From NCBI GenBank assembly GCA_963665975.1, contig OY762508.1:1488001-1552000 (forward strand): a DNA stretch of 64,000 bases. Reading direction: 5' to 3'. The translations under genes and the position numbers were made by a program. The notes under the pieces are model-generated. The model worked only from the letters and a program-made list of their open reading frames with translations. It was not told where the DNA came from and did not search any database. Of the stretch, positions 28,447 through 38,290 are shown piece after piece. The DNA comes from G963665975 sp963665975 (GTDB lineage: Bacteria > Bacteroidota > Rhodothermia > Rhodothermales > Bin80). The stretch's first letter is position 1. Every line of letters starts with the position of its first letter.

Positions 28447-31143
28447 TTATCGAACCTGGAGCATGCGGCCTGTCTTTACAAGCGTCCCGGTCGTTGTCTT
28501 CGCAATGACGCGGTATATGTACAGGCCGGAAGTCCTAGCGGACAGATCCAGTGGTAGCGAATGGTCCCAGCCCGCGCTCGCCCGCCGCACCGGAGAAGTA
28601 TAGACTACGCGGCCAAGGATGTCGGAGACCTCCACATGCACGTCCGCCTGTTCCGGCAGATCAATCACAATCCGCGTTGCTGTACGAAATGGATTCGGAT
28701 AGTTGCCGTGCAAGGACAGATCCACAGGCAATTCCGTGCGCTCTTCGCTCGCCGTGTTGAGAATCACCGTAATGCGAAATGTCACGCGCACTGTGCTGGC
28801 GAGACTATCTGCTGCCAGGTAGGTATACTCCGTGCTGCCAACGACTTCCGTGGGTGTCCCGCGTATGATGCGCGATGCGTTGTCGAAGATAAGTCCCGCC
28901 GGCAGTGCAGGGGTTACGGCATACGTATAGGGCGGGACGCCACCTGTGGCTTCCGGCAGGATCAGATCCGCATTGGCGTGGCCCCGCACCCAAATCTGAT
29001 CCTCAACACTGCCCACCAGTCCCAGTGCCGCACCGGTTGTGGCCGTGCCTTTGGCATAGGCGCCGGTCCCAACGGTGTTGAAGGCCGCTACTCGAACCTC
29101 GTATGTCGAGCCTGCTATAAGATCTGATATTGTGGTACTGGTTGTTCCGGCAAGCGAAGCTTCCATCCAAGATTCGCCTGGCAACCGGTACTGCACGCTA
29201 TATCCGGTTATGTCAGCGCCGCCCGTTTCCGTTGGCGGATCCCAGGATACCGTAAGGGACGAGGGACCCGCTGCCGACACGGTCAGGTTTCCTACCGGTC
29301 CGGGCGTGCCGATGGTGGTCGTGCTCGTGGCTTCGGCATAGAGGCCGGTTCCCTCACTGTTGATGGCTGCTACAGCCACCGCGTATTTCGTGCCCGGCGC
29401 AAGTCCCGTGATCGTGGCCTGCGTTTCCGTACTTGAATGCGGAAAAACCGTCGTGGATTGGCCTGGCAACGCGTACTGCACGTCGTATCCGGTAATGTCA
29501 GCGCCGCCCGTTTCCATTGGCGCATCCCACGACACCGTAAGCGACGTTGTGGTCGTTCCCGTCACGGTCAGGTTCCCCACCAATCCCGGTACACTGAATA
29601 GACTGGTTGTGCCCGTGGCTTCGGCATAGAGGCCAGTTCCCTCACTATTGATTGCCGCCACGGCTACCACGTATTCCGTGTTCGGAGTAAGATCGGTGAT
29701 CGTGGCGTGAGTGACCGCTCCCATATGCGGAAGAACCGTTGAGGACTGGCCCGGCAACCCGAACTGCACGTCGTACCCGATAACGGAGCTGCTGCCGGAA
29801 TCTGCTGGCGGATCCCAGGATACCGCAAGTGTTATGGAGCCCGCTGCCGTCACGGTCAGGTTTTCCACCAATCTGGGTGGGCTTAACTGCCTAAGCACGA
29901 AGAAACCGTCATACTGGCTGGTCACGATGATCTTGTCGCTGCCGAAGAAGGGCCACGCACTCCATGCTCCAGTATCGTACCCCACCCCGTCAACGGGATC
30001 GGTGTCGAAGTACCCAACCTCACGTGGCGCATCGATGTCCGTGATGTCCAGGATGCGCAGCCCCGCCGTGTAGTTGGCTTGGTAGACGTAGTCGCCGATG
30101 ACGTAAAGGTTGTGATCCGTGCTTGCGACATCGTTGTAGAAATCGCCGATCAGAACAGGATCATCGAGATCCCCCACATCCCAGAACAGCGTGCGTGGCC
30201 TGAAGGTGTCGCCCCGAATCTCATCAAGTTCATCATTCTGAATGTAGTATCGATGGTCCTCAGTCAGCCAGCCCTGGTGGGCATAGACCACGCCGGGATA
30301 CGTCGCAACCGAAATCGCAACGGGTGCGCTCTTGTCGGTGACGTCGGCGATGCTGATGGCCGTCTCATTGGCACCAATGCAGATTTCCCGGCCCGCGTAG
30401 TCTGCGTCGGGTCCCCGGTACAGAACGCACTGCGCGTCGTGGGTATAGCCACTCAGGGTTCTTCCGGTGCTTGCATCCACGAAACACCCGGCATAGACGG
30501 GCTGCCGGGGCTCGCGGATGTCAATCATGTACAGCCCTGCGCATGGCTCGCCTGTTGTCCGGCCCCCTGTCACGTACGCATAGCCCGTCTCTTCATTGAT
30601 GGCAATGTTATGAGCCCAAGAAATGCCGTCATAATGCGCGGTCTCGGTCAGCTCAAAGGGACGTTTCTGCACGCCGCGCACCTGCGTAAGATCAAAGACC
30701 TGCACGCCGTTTGCACCGTCATTGTCGACGACGACGAAGGCATGGTCCTTGTACGTCTTGATGTCACGCCACCAGGAGGCCTCACCGTTGTGCGAGGGCA
30801 TGATGCCGACGATAAATGGATTAACCGGGTCAGTAATGTCAATTATGATCACGGCATCGGACCGCCCAACCAGTGCATATTCGCGGCCCGTTTGCGGGTC
30901 GGTCCTTCCCCAGATGTCGTTGAGTTGTTTGTCGAAGGGATCCGCTCCTAAAGGGTAAAGATCGCTCATTGCAATATGAGCAAGCATGTCCACGCTGCTA
31001 CATGCAAAGGAGCCAGCCATCCCATCGATACAGGGAACGTGCTCGCCCGTTGAAGAGGCCGATGGTTGAGCGACGGCGGGGTGCACGGCTAGCACGACCA
31101 GCACGGCGAAGCAGAGGCGCAAGTGATTACGATCTTCATTCAT
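28447..31143 (-). CDS. Secreted choice-of-anchor-B (LVIVD) / fibronectin III protein with T9SS tail
   Basis: The 898-residue protein has a signal peptide (LCFAVLVVLAVHPAVAQ). A propeller-like 'choice-of-anchor B' region (about 40-430, LVIVD-type repeats such as AVIIIDITDPVNPFIVG and LRILDITDIDAPREVGYFD) follows. Next come three fibronectin type III domains (each LTVSWDxPxETGG..ITGYxVQY), an Ig/cadherin-like module (ATGGVPPYTYAVTP, RIIRGTPTEV), and a T9SS sorting domain (HGNYPNPFRTATRIVIDL, DILGRVV, GLYIYRVIA). A cell-surface or released adhesive/binding protein is likely. The FN3 units are similar enough to suggest recent duplication. Confidence 0.88.
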   Translation of the reverse strand: MNEDRNHLRLCFAVLVVLAVHPAVAQPSASSTGEHVPCIDGMAGSFACSSVDMLAHIAMSDLYPLGADPFDKQLNDIWGRTDPQTGREYALVGRSDAVIIIDITDPVNPFIVGIMPSHNGEASWWRDIKTYKDHAFVVVDNDGANGVQVFDLTQVRGVQKRPFELTETAHYDGISWAHNIAINEETGYAYVTGGRTTGEPCAGLYMIDIREPRQPVYAGCFVDASTGRTLSGYTHDAQCVLYRGPDADYAGREICIGANETAISIADVTDKSAPVAISVATYPGVVYAHQGWLTEDHRYYIQNDELDEIRGDTFRPRTLFWDVGDLDDPVLIGDFYNDVASTDHNLYVIGDYVYQANYTAGLRILDITDIDAPREVGYFDTDPVDGVGYDTGAWSAWPFFGSDKIIVTSQYDGFFVLRQLSPPRLVENLTVTAAGSITLAVSWDPPADSGSSSVIGYDVQFGLPGQSSTVLPHMGAVTHATITDLTPNTEYVVAVAAINSEGTGLYAEATGTTSLFSVPGLVGNLTVTGTTTTSLTVSWDAPMETGGADITGYDVQYALPGQSTTVFPHSSTETQATITGLAPGTKYAVAVAAINSEGTGLYAEATSTTTIGTPGPVGNLTVSAAGPSSLTVSWDPPTETGGADITGYSVQYRLPGESWMEASLAGTTSTTISDLIAGSTYEVRVAAFNTVGTGAYAKGTATTGAALGLVGSVEDQIWVRGHANADLILPEATGGVPPYTYAVTPALPAGLIFDNASRIIRGTPTEVVGSTEYTYLAADSLASTVRVTFRITVILNTASEERTELPVDLSLHGNYPNPFRTATRIVIDLPEQADVHVEVSDILGRVVYTSPVRRASAGWDHSLPLDLSARTSGLYIYRVIAKTTTGTLVKTGRMLQVR

Positions 31144-31389
31144 GATTCGTTGGTGTCCGAATGAGCAACTTGCAATCCTCCTGAGTTGAGAAAACTCTTC
31201 GCATGCGAGGAAGAATACGGTGAACGGTTATCCCGCGTATACGCTCCAGGAGCAAACAGAACAGGTGGAGGATATCGGACTGGATTCGACCTCTTACAGC
31301 ACCGTGAGACAGCAGGGATCCTCTCGTGCAGGACGGCAAAACAAGGGACTGCCCTCCGATATTGGTGTCCCGGCGTTGTGTCACACGCG

Positions 31390-32110
31390 AGGAAACACGG
31401 AAGTGTCCCCGCTCTGCAGCCAGAATTTACGTGATTTGTGGAACCGTTACCAACAGGATCTATTCCCCCGAATGGACGAGGCGTTGGGTCCTGTGGCCGG
31501 GCGCCACAAGATATTTCTAACCGAGTTAGAGATGGTGGAGGACGAGTACTTTCTGCCCAGCATTCCGGATCGCATCTCGTCAGCGAAAGCATCGTGCAGC
31601 GCTGGCGCGCATTGTTGGCCAAGATGATTCCAATAGTGCATTGACAAGGGCGTGAATGGAACGATTGCGTTCGGGTCCGAAACTTCGACGATTGTGTGGG
31701 TGGGAGCGTGCGTGCGATGCGCCGAGAGAGGCGACATTTTGCGCGCGTTCAGGAAGTTTGCGGAGGCTGCTGTACCGGGCGGATGCACGCGGCGTTAATG
31801 AAAGCCCTTATGCCAAGGAGATCGTCGGCCAAATTTCGCGATCCTGCGACGACAATCGAGAAGCGGGAGAAGCCGATGCAGGAGGAAACGGAGTTGGTAC
31901 GCTCGAAGCGGAAGCTGGGCATCCTCGCAAGGAGGAAGAACATCCAAAGAATCGGTCGGAGCGTCAGCGCGCGATGAGTCTGTAGGAGATGCTGGACACG
32001 CTGCCGGAGTCGTGTGCTCGGTGCCCAGCGCAATGCCAAGGGTTAAGGGGTTGGTGGACGGGGTGCAGGTTCCACATGGACGTGACCGACGAAGGTAAAC
32101 AACCAAGCGG
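31390..32110 (+). pseudogene. Decayed IS5-like transposase
   Basis: Translated piecewise in changing frames, this interval gives transposase words: LRDLWNRYQQDLFPRMDEALGP and FLPSIPDR; then LRRLCGWER, HAALMK; then RDPATTIEKREKP and KRKLG...RSVSAR; and finally EMLDTLPESC and FHMDVTDEG. The second half matches the element at 52.4-53.2 kb (RDATAIEAQEK, EELLEELPKPC, LHMDVADGG). Several frameshifts and a stop make it dead. No terminal repeats were found. Apart from this remnant, the stretch 31144-32346 holds nothing I can name. Confidence 0.75.
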
Positions 32111-32346
32111 CCAATTCTATAGGCGTGGATGGTTTACAACAACCAGGACACAATCCAATTGTGGCTAGTGGGTCGTCCTAGCCTATACCTTCAATAACGA
32201 ATGCGTGGATAAATTCATACATCTTCGCAATCGTCGTTACACGCGTGTATAAACCGTCCAGGAAAACAGAGCAAGGTTCCGTGCCCGGCCGCTTCAAGCC
32301 TGGTAAGGAGCGCCTTGATTCGATCGGTCGTTGTTACGGCGAACTC

Positions 32347-33636
32347 CTATGGGTCGTCGTGCCGAAAGACCACGCCATCTTTCATGACAAACGACACGCT
32401 CCGCAGCGCGCCGAGATCGGTCAGGGGATTGCCTGGCATGGCAATGATGTCTGCGGCAAGACCCTTCGCTATCGCCCCGCGATCATCGCTAAGACCCATT
32501 AATTCCGCAGCGTTGGCTGTCAGCATCCTGAGCGCGTCTCGAGCCGGAATTCCGGCCTCCGCGTAATTATCCAGATACTTTAGCGTGAGCGTCCCTCGTG
32601 TTTCGCCCTCCTTGACATAAACGACGTCCGAGCCGAAGGCCATCGGTACCTCCAGCGCGTGAGCACGGCGCAACCGGTCGATAAATTGGGCGTGCAATTC
32701 GCGCGCCTCTTCGGCACTCGTCCCGTGAAAGGTCTCCCGAATCGCCTCCTCCGTGAACTCCGTGCCGACGAGCATTACGTTCTTTTCCCTGGCAAGACGC
32801 AACACCTCATCCGGCATATCCGTCCCGTGCTCTATGGAAGCTACACCAGCCTCTATCGCGTTGCGTGCGCCCTGCTCCGTCCAACAGTGCGCCGCAACCC
32901 TCAACCCGGCCTTGCCCGCCTCCTCCACTACAAATCGTATGTCTTCGGCTGAATAGATGTACGGCTGATCATCTACGACGATCTTGATGAAGGTCGCTCC
33001 AAAGTGAATATTCTCGCGGATCGCTTTCTTCAGCTCGTCCCGCGTATCGGCATAGAAATATTCGGGATTGCCAAGGTCCCGCTTGTCCTGCTGCAACTGA
33101 AATTGCCCTCCATACGGAGATATAATCCGCCCAGCGTTCTGCATGGTCGGACCCGGGACAAGCCCCTCGTCAATGGCGCGCCGAAGATCCGAATCCGCAT
33201 AATTGCCACCGTTTCCGATATCGCGTATCGTGGTAAAGCCTGCATGAAGCATGTCACGCGCATTTGCCACGCCCTGAATGGCCCGGTAACCCGTGGGATC
33301 CAAAAGACTCGTGAAGTAGAAATTTCCGGCGTCTCGGGCATGCCTGACATTCAGGCACATGTGCGTGTGCGCATCAAAAAGTCCCGGCATCACCGAAAGC
33401 GCAGACAGATCGATGACCCTGGCGTCCGCGGGTACAGCCAGATCTGCTCCGAGTGCAATAATGCGCCCATCCTCCACCAGGATAACCTGATCGGCCGTGG
33501 CTATTCCCAACGCCGGATCAATCAGCTGGCCCGCGAGAATTGCAGTTGCCTGAGCATGGACATTCGCTACCGTGCACAGTGCGGCAAGGATGCAGATACC
33601 GAATAATCCAACCCGGTTACGTACCATGGGGACCAC
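32347..33636 (-). CDS. Secreted amidohydrolase (imidazolonepropionase-like)
   Basis: A 429-residue amidohydrolase-superfamily enzyme with a Sec signal (VGLFGICILAALCTVANVHAQ), so it acts in the periplasm or beyond. Metal ligands are visible: PGLFDAHTH near residue 90, the probable bridging Lys in FIKIVVDDQ, His in VAAHCWTEQ and IEHGTDM, and a late Asp in MAFGSDVVY. These proteins are usually annotated Xaa-Pro dipeptidase- or imidazolonepropionase-like and hydrolyse cyclic amides or dipeptides; the substrate is unknown. Its 5' end lies 3 bp from glpF, so it could be read through from the glp operon. Confidence 0.88.
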   Translation of the reverse strand: MVPMVRNRVGLFGICILAALCTVANVHAQATAILAGQLIDPALGIATADQVILVEDGRIIALGADLAVPADARVIDLSALSVMPGLFDAHTHMCLNVRHARDAGNFYFTSLLDPTGYRAIQGVANARDMLHAGFTTIRDIGNGGNYADSDLRRAIDEGLVPGPTMQNAGRIISPYGGQFQLQQDKRDLGNPEYFYADTRDELKKAIRENIHFGATFIKIVVDDQPYIYSAEDIRFVVEEAGKAGLRVAAHCWTEQGARNAIEAGVASIEHGTDMPDEVLRLAREKNVMLVGTEFTEEAIRETFHGTSAEEARELHAQFIDRLRRAHALEVPMAFGSDVVYVKEGETRGTLTLKYLDNYAEAGIPARDALRMLTANAAELMGLSDDRGAIAKGLAADIIAMPGNPLTDLGALRSVSFVMKDGVVFRHDDP

Positions 33637-33639
33637 CGG

Positions 33640-34350
33640 TTAGCTGCCCAAAGCAATGAACAGGACCCCCGCCAGGATGCCGCCAATGACCGGCCCCAGG
33701 ACGGGTATCCATGAATATTCCCAGTCACTGTCGCGCTTCCCGGGAATCGGCAGCAAGAAATGAATCACGCGGGGACTCAAATCGCGGGCCGGATTGATGG
33801 CGTATCCGGTGGTGCCACCCAGACAAACTCCAATCACAAAGACAACCAGACCCACAGGCAAGGCATCCAAAGCGCCGAGTCCGACATCGGGGGCTGCTAT
33901 ATAGAGGACGGCAAATACAAGGACGAACGTCCCGATGATTTCCGATATCATATTCGACGACGTCTTGCGAATAGCTGGCGCCGTGCAGAAAACGGCCAAT
34001 TTGGCGTCAGCGTCGTCGGTAATACTGAAGTGATCCCGATAGTGAAGCCACACGAGAAATGCCCCGATGGCGCCACCGATAAACTGCGCCATGACATACG
34101 CGGGAACCTCCACCCACGCAAACTTGCCTGCAACCGCGAGGCCGAGCGTAACAGCGGGGTTGATGTGCGCGCCACTATAGGCGGCCACCGCAAACACGGC
34201 TACAAACACTGCCAGACCCCAACCAGCGGTTATGGCAATCCAGCCAGCCTTTTCTCCTTTCGTGCCCTTTAGCACGACATTGGCTACCACCCCGTCGCCT
34301 AACAGTATCAGGAGTGCAGTGCCAATAATCTCAGCGATGTAAGGGTTCAT
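33640..34350 (-). CDS. glpF: Glycerol uptake facilitator (aquaglyceroporin)
   Basis: A six-helix MIP channel of 236 residues with both NPA half-helices: HINPAVTLGLAV and YAINPARDLSPR. Asp after the second NPAR and the GlpF-like spacing identify an aquaglyceroporin rather than a water-only channel. The terminal signature GPVIGGILAG is present. It follows glpK by 33 bp, forming a glpKF operon for glycerol uptake and phosphorylation. Confidence 0.93.
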   Translation of the reverse strand: MNPYIAEIIGTALLILLGDGVVANVVLKGTKGEKAGWIAITAGWGLAVFVAVFAVAAYSGAHINPAVTLGLAVAGKFAWVEVPAYVMAQFIGGAIGAFLVWLHYRDHFSITDDADAKLAVFCTAPAIRKTSSNMISEIIGTFVLVFAVLYIAAPDVGLGALDALPVGLVVFVIGVCLGGTTGYAINPARDLSPRVIHFLLPIPGKRDSDWEYSWIPVLGPVIGGILAGVLFIALGS

Positions 34351-34383
34351 GCTATCAGTCCTGATGAAGTAAAGTGAATGGCC

Positions 34384-35874
34384 TTATTCGGTCTCCCAGG
34401 CCTTCGCCCGCTCAAGGGCTCGCTGCCACTGCACCATGCGCGCATTCGCCTCATCCCGGTCCATGGCGGGTTCGAACACGCGATCAATTTGCCACTGGGA
34501 GGCGATTTCGTCCAGACTGTCCCAGTAACCCACCGCTAGGCCGGCGAGATAGGCCGCTCCGAGCGCCGTCGTCTCCTTGATGCGTGGACGCACGACCGGA
34601 ACGCCCAGCATGTCCGCCTGAAACTGCATTAGCAGATCGTTAGCGGTCGCACCGCCATCTACGCGCAGTTCGGTCAGCGCAATGCCCGAATCCGCTTCCA
34701 TGGCGCGAATCACATCGACACTCTGGTAGGCGATGCTCTCCAGTGCTGCCCGTGCAATATGCGCCGCGGTGCTACCGCGTGTCAGACCGACAATCGCTCC
34801 ACGAGCGTACGGATCCCAATGCGGTGCGCCGAGACCGACAAACGCTGGCACCAAATACACGCCGCCATTATCCTTCGCCTGGCGCGCCAGCCCTTCCACG
34901 TCGCCCGAAGATGCAATCAACCCCAGGCCATCACGCAACCACTGCACCACAGCGCCTCCAATAAAGATGCTGCCCTCCAGCGCATACTGCCTGGACCCAC
35001 CCAGTTCCCATGCCACGGTTGTGAGTAAATTGTTCTGCGATGCAACGGGCGTCCTTCCGGTGTTCATCAGCATGAAGCAGCCGGTGCCATAGGTATTCTT
35101 AACCATACCCGGCTGCGCGCACACCTGCCCGAACAGCGCCGCCTGCTGGTCTCCCCCAATGCCACCAATCGGGATACTGCGTCCCAGCAGGCCGCTTTCG
35201 GTGAATCCATACACTTCGCAGGAGCTGCGCACCTCCGGCAATACCGCCCGTGGTACGTCGAGCACTGCCAACAGCGCATCATCCCAGTCTCCCGAATGGA
35301 TGTTGTAGAGCAGCGTCCGTGAGGCGTTGGAAGGATCCGTGCAATGGCAACGTCCGCCGGTAAGATTCCAGACCAGCCAGGAATCAATGGTACCAAAAGC
35401 CAACGTTCCAGCCTCTGCACGTGCACGTGCCCCGTCTACGTTGTCCAGGATCCAGCGAAGCTTGGTGCCCGAGAAATAGGCGTCAAGAACAAGTCCCGTC
35501 TTTTCCTTGAAGAGCGCCGCGTGGCCCTCTTCCCGCAGACGATCACAGAATCCTGCCGTACGCCGGTCCTGCCACACGATGGCGTGGCAGATGGGCTTGC
35601 CGGTTTCGCGGTCCCAGACAACAGTAGTCTCACGCTGGTTGGTGATGCCAACGGCGACCACGTCGGCCGCGGTAATGCCCGCATGCACAAGGGCCTCGCC
35701 TGCGACGGAAGACTGTGACGCCCATATTTCCTCCGCGTCGTGCTCCACCCATCCGGGGCGGGGAAAAATCTGCCGAAACTCCCGCTGTGCCGTAGCCACA
35801 ATCGACCCGTCGTGGTCGAACACAATGGCGCGCGAACTGGTCGTTCCCTGATCCAGGGCGAGGACGTAAGACAT
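34384..35874 (-). CDS. glpK: Glycerol kinase
   Basis: Phosphorylates glycerol to glycerol 3-phosphate using ATP. A FGGY-family enzyme of 496 residues from the ATG at 35874, which starts at MSYVLALDQGTTSSRAIVFD. It contains the glycerol-binding WVEHDAEEIW and the signature FGTIDSWLVWNLTGG, GGIGGDQQAALFGQ and the C-terminal GAAYLAGLAVGYW. No regulator gene is in the window. Confidence 0.96.
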   Translation of the reverse strand: MSYVLALDQGTTSSRAIVFDHDGSIVATAQREFRQIFPRPGWVEHDAEEIWASQSSVAGEALVHAGITAADVVAVGITNQRETTVVWDRETGKPICHAIVWQDRRTAGFCDRLREEGHAALFKEKTGLVLDAYFSGTKLRWILDNVDGARARAEAGTLAFGTIDSWLVWNLTGGRCHCTDPSNASRTLLYNIHSGDWDDALLAVLDVPRAVLPEVRSSCEVYGFTESGLLGRSIPIGGIGGDQQAALFGQVCAQPGMVKNTYGTGCFMLMNTGRTPVASQNNLLTTVAWELGGSRQYALEGSIFIGGAVVQWLRDGLGLIASSGDVEGLARQAKDNGGVYLVPAFVGLGAPHWDPYARGAIVGLTRGSTAAHIARAALESIAYQSVDVIRAMEADSGIALTELRVDGGATANDLLMQFQADMLGVPVVRPRIKETTALGAAYLAGLAVGYWDSLDEIASQWQIDRVFEPAMDRDEANARMVQWQRALERAKAWETE

Positions 35875-36010
35875 GCGAATAGGGTCCGGGTAGATTGGCG
35901 CCAAGGTTGGGTTCGGCAATATACGCCGGCGCGCGACGATTTGTTAAACGAGATATGTGGTTGATTTCGGGTGCGCGAGTGTGTTCCTTGAACGGATTGT
36001 TTCCCCTGCC

Positions 36011-36607
36011 ATGTCAATCCCTACAATTATGCTACGGTCATGTGTCGGTATCCTGTTGCTGGTCCAGTGTCTGCCCGCTTTCGGCTGCCAGGCCCAGGTC
36101 AAACACGCCGAGGAGCAGATAGGTGGCGCAGTCCTGCCAGCCCCCGAGGAGTTGCGCGAAGGCGCCCGCGTCTACGGATATGCGGAGGATGGCAGCCTTG
36201 TATCCCTCCGGGAAGGCACCAATGCATTGACGTGCCTCGCTGACAATCCCGGCGACGAGCAGTTTCACGCAGCCTGCTACCACAATGCTCTGGAGCCATA
36301 CATGGCGCGAGGCCGTGAACTCAGAGCCGATGGCATCGTTGGCCAGGAATCCCTGCGCATTCGCCACGAGGAGGCAGAGGCTGGCAAGTTGGCGATGCCA
36401 GACCAACCCGCTGCGGTGTACAACCTTATGGCGCCACTGGACACATTTGACCCGGCCAAAACCCGTGTTGGCCTGTACGCGGTCTATATTCCGTATGCCA
36501 CACAAGCCAGCACTGGTATCCCCGAGCAACCGGTGGCTCCCGGCGCTCCGTGGATTATGCGCGCCGGAACTCCGTCCGCTCACATCATGATCGCGCCCAC
36601 GCAGTAG
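36011..36607 (+). CDS. Secreted protein of unknown function
   Basis: A 198-residue protein with a signal peptide (TIMLRSCVGILLLVQCLPAFGCQA); the LPAFGC could act as a lipobox. The mature part includes FHAACYHNALEPYMARGRELRADG and a C-terminal half with YNLMAPLDTF and GAPWIMRAGTPSAHIMI. The family is not known to me by name. Predicted periplasmic or outer-membrane lipoprotein. It is divergent from glpK and stands alone. Confidence 0.6.
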   Translation: MSIPTIMLRSCVGILLLVQCLPAFGCQAQVKHAEEQIGGAVLPAPEELREGARVYGYAEDGSLVSLREGTNALTCLADNPGDEQFHAACYHNALEPYMARGRELRADGIVGQESLRIRHEEAEAGKLAMPDQPAAVYNLMAPLDTFDPAKTRVGLYAVYIPYATQASTGIPEQPVAPGAPWIMRAGTPSAHIMIAPTQ

Positions 36608-36782
36608 GCGCCCGACCAGCAACAACCACGGTCGCAATTCGCATACCAACGAAACACGATTGGATCAACGGTTGGTGGATGCAGTGAAAGTAGACAGATC
36701 CTCCAATGGGCACGGAGCAGACGCAACACAATACAGGCGCCATCGTAGCGTAGGTCATGTCGGACCCACAACGCGTTAGCAC

Positions 36783-38276
36783 ATGGACATCATCTCTCTT
36801 CTGACCGTTGTCGCATTCCTCTTGATGGCCGTCAGCATGTCCAGCCGTGATGAGAGTCCCCGGACCATGCTCGCAGGCATTGGACTGCTTGGAGTGTGCG
36901 TGTTGAGCCGCCTGTTCGGAGGAGGCGGCTTCTTCGACATTCTCGTACCGCTATTCTTTGACACAGGACTCAGCTTACTTGTCGCAGCAGTCTGGCTGCG
37001 CGTGCGAAAGTCTCAAGCCAATCCGCAGCCGTTTTTTGCACTCGGTGTCCTGTCTCTCGCTGCGGCAGGTCTGTTATTGGCCGTGTCTCTGCTGCTGAAT
37101 GTGATGAAACCCTCGCATACGGTCTCTCTTCTGGTAGAACTCGGACCCGACGACCATATCGAAGAAATAGCCAGCATTCTCGAGAGACACAATGCCACAG
37201 CAGAACGGGCATTCCCCACAGTAGACCTTGCCACAGACGAAGATCTGGCGCAGGTCTGGCTCGTGCATGGCGATGCGCAAGCGACGGATGCCCTGATTGC
37301 AGACCTCACGAACGACACGGAAAACGTCGATCATGTAGAAGTCAACGTGTCGGTATCCGTCACACCGATCATTCCGAGCACGCAAACAGGGGAAGACACG
37401 CGCCAGTACCTGGAAAACGACCCGTACGTGGGCGAACAGTGGGCGCTGGAAGCCATTCGAGGCCATGAGGCGCATGCACTGTTGAGCGAACTCTCTCCGG
37501 TGCGCAAAGCGCGCGTTGCTATTCTGGACACGGGCATAGAAGGCGTCCACGAGGATCTGAAAGATGTCCTGGACGCGAGCTCAGCCTCCTCGGATGAGCA
37601 CGGGCATGGCACGCACTGCGCTGGCATAGCCGCTGCCGCCACCAACAACCGCATCGGTGTGGCCTCGCTCAACTGGAATGGAGAATTCATTGAGCTCACT
37701 GCCTACCGCGCCCTCGGCAATGACGGCACGGGATCCCTTGAATCGATCGCCCAGGCCATTGTCGACGCTACGCAGGCTGATGCAGACGTGATTTCGATGT
37801 CGTTGGGCAGTGTTGCCCCTGTGGCGCCGCGCGTCCTGGTCAAGGCCGTAGGGTTCGCCCACCGGAATGGTGCTATTGTCGCCGCCTCTGCGGGCAATTC
37901 GAACCAGGATGCCTCGAACCATTTCCCGTCGAACATCGAAGGGGTCTATGCCATTGCCGCCGTAGACCAGAATCTGCAGAAGGCCACCTTTTCCAACACC
38001 GTTGGCAAGCTAAGCCGCCCGCTGGCAGCACCGGGCGTTGACATCCTTTCCTCTTATCCGGGAAGCACGTACAAACCGCTTAGCGGTACGTCGATGGCCA
38101 CGCCGGTCACGACCGGGCTGCTCGGTGTCATGCGCGCACTCGCGCCAGACCTGTCCTCCGAGGATGCCTACTCCATCCTCCACGAAACGGGTACGGTCGT
38201 AGACCACACACCCCAGGTGGGACGGATAGTCAATGCCGAGGCCGCCATTGTTGCCCTTCTTAAGCGGTCCTCCTGA
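36783..38276 (+). CDS. Membrane-anchored subtilisin-family (S8) serine protease
   Basis: The 497-residue protein starts with three or four membrane helices (about residues 1-110), followed by an inhibitor-like propeptide region (SLLVELGPDDHIEEI). The subtilase domain has a complete catalytic set: Asp in AILDTGIEG, His in GHGTHCAGIAA, oxyanion Asn in AASAGNSN and Ser in SGTSMATPV. The protease domain probably faces the periplasm. The multi-helix N-terminus is unusual, since most S8 enzymes have a simple signal peptide. It converges with the DUF2911 gene. Confidence 0.9.
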   Translation: MDIISLLTVVAFLLMAVSMSSRDESPRTMLAGIGLLGVCVLSRLFGGGGFFDILVPLFFDTGLSLLVAAVWLRVRKSQANPQPFFALGVLSLAAAGLLLAVSLLLNVMKPSHTVSLLVELGPDDHIEEIASILERHNATAERAFPTVDLATDEDLAQVWLVHGDAQATDALIADLTNDTENVDHVEVNVSVSVTPIIPSTQTGEDTRQYLENDPYVGEQWALEAIRGHEAHALLSELSPVRKARVAILDTGIEGVHEDLKDVLDASSASSDEHGHGTHCAGIAAAATNNRIGVASLNWNGEFIELTAYRALGNDGTGSLESIAQAIVDATQADADVISMSLGSVAPVAPRVLVKAVGFAHRNGAIVAASAGNSNQDASNHFPSNIEGVYAIAAVDQNLQKATFSNTVGKLSRPLAAPGVDILSSYPGSTYKPLSGTSMATPVTTGLLGVMRALAPDLSSEDAYSILHETGTVVDHTPQVGRIVNAEAAIVALLKRSS

Positions 38277-38290
38277 TAGCCTGCGCGCCG

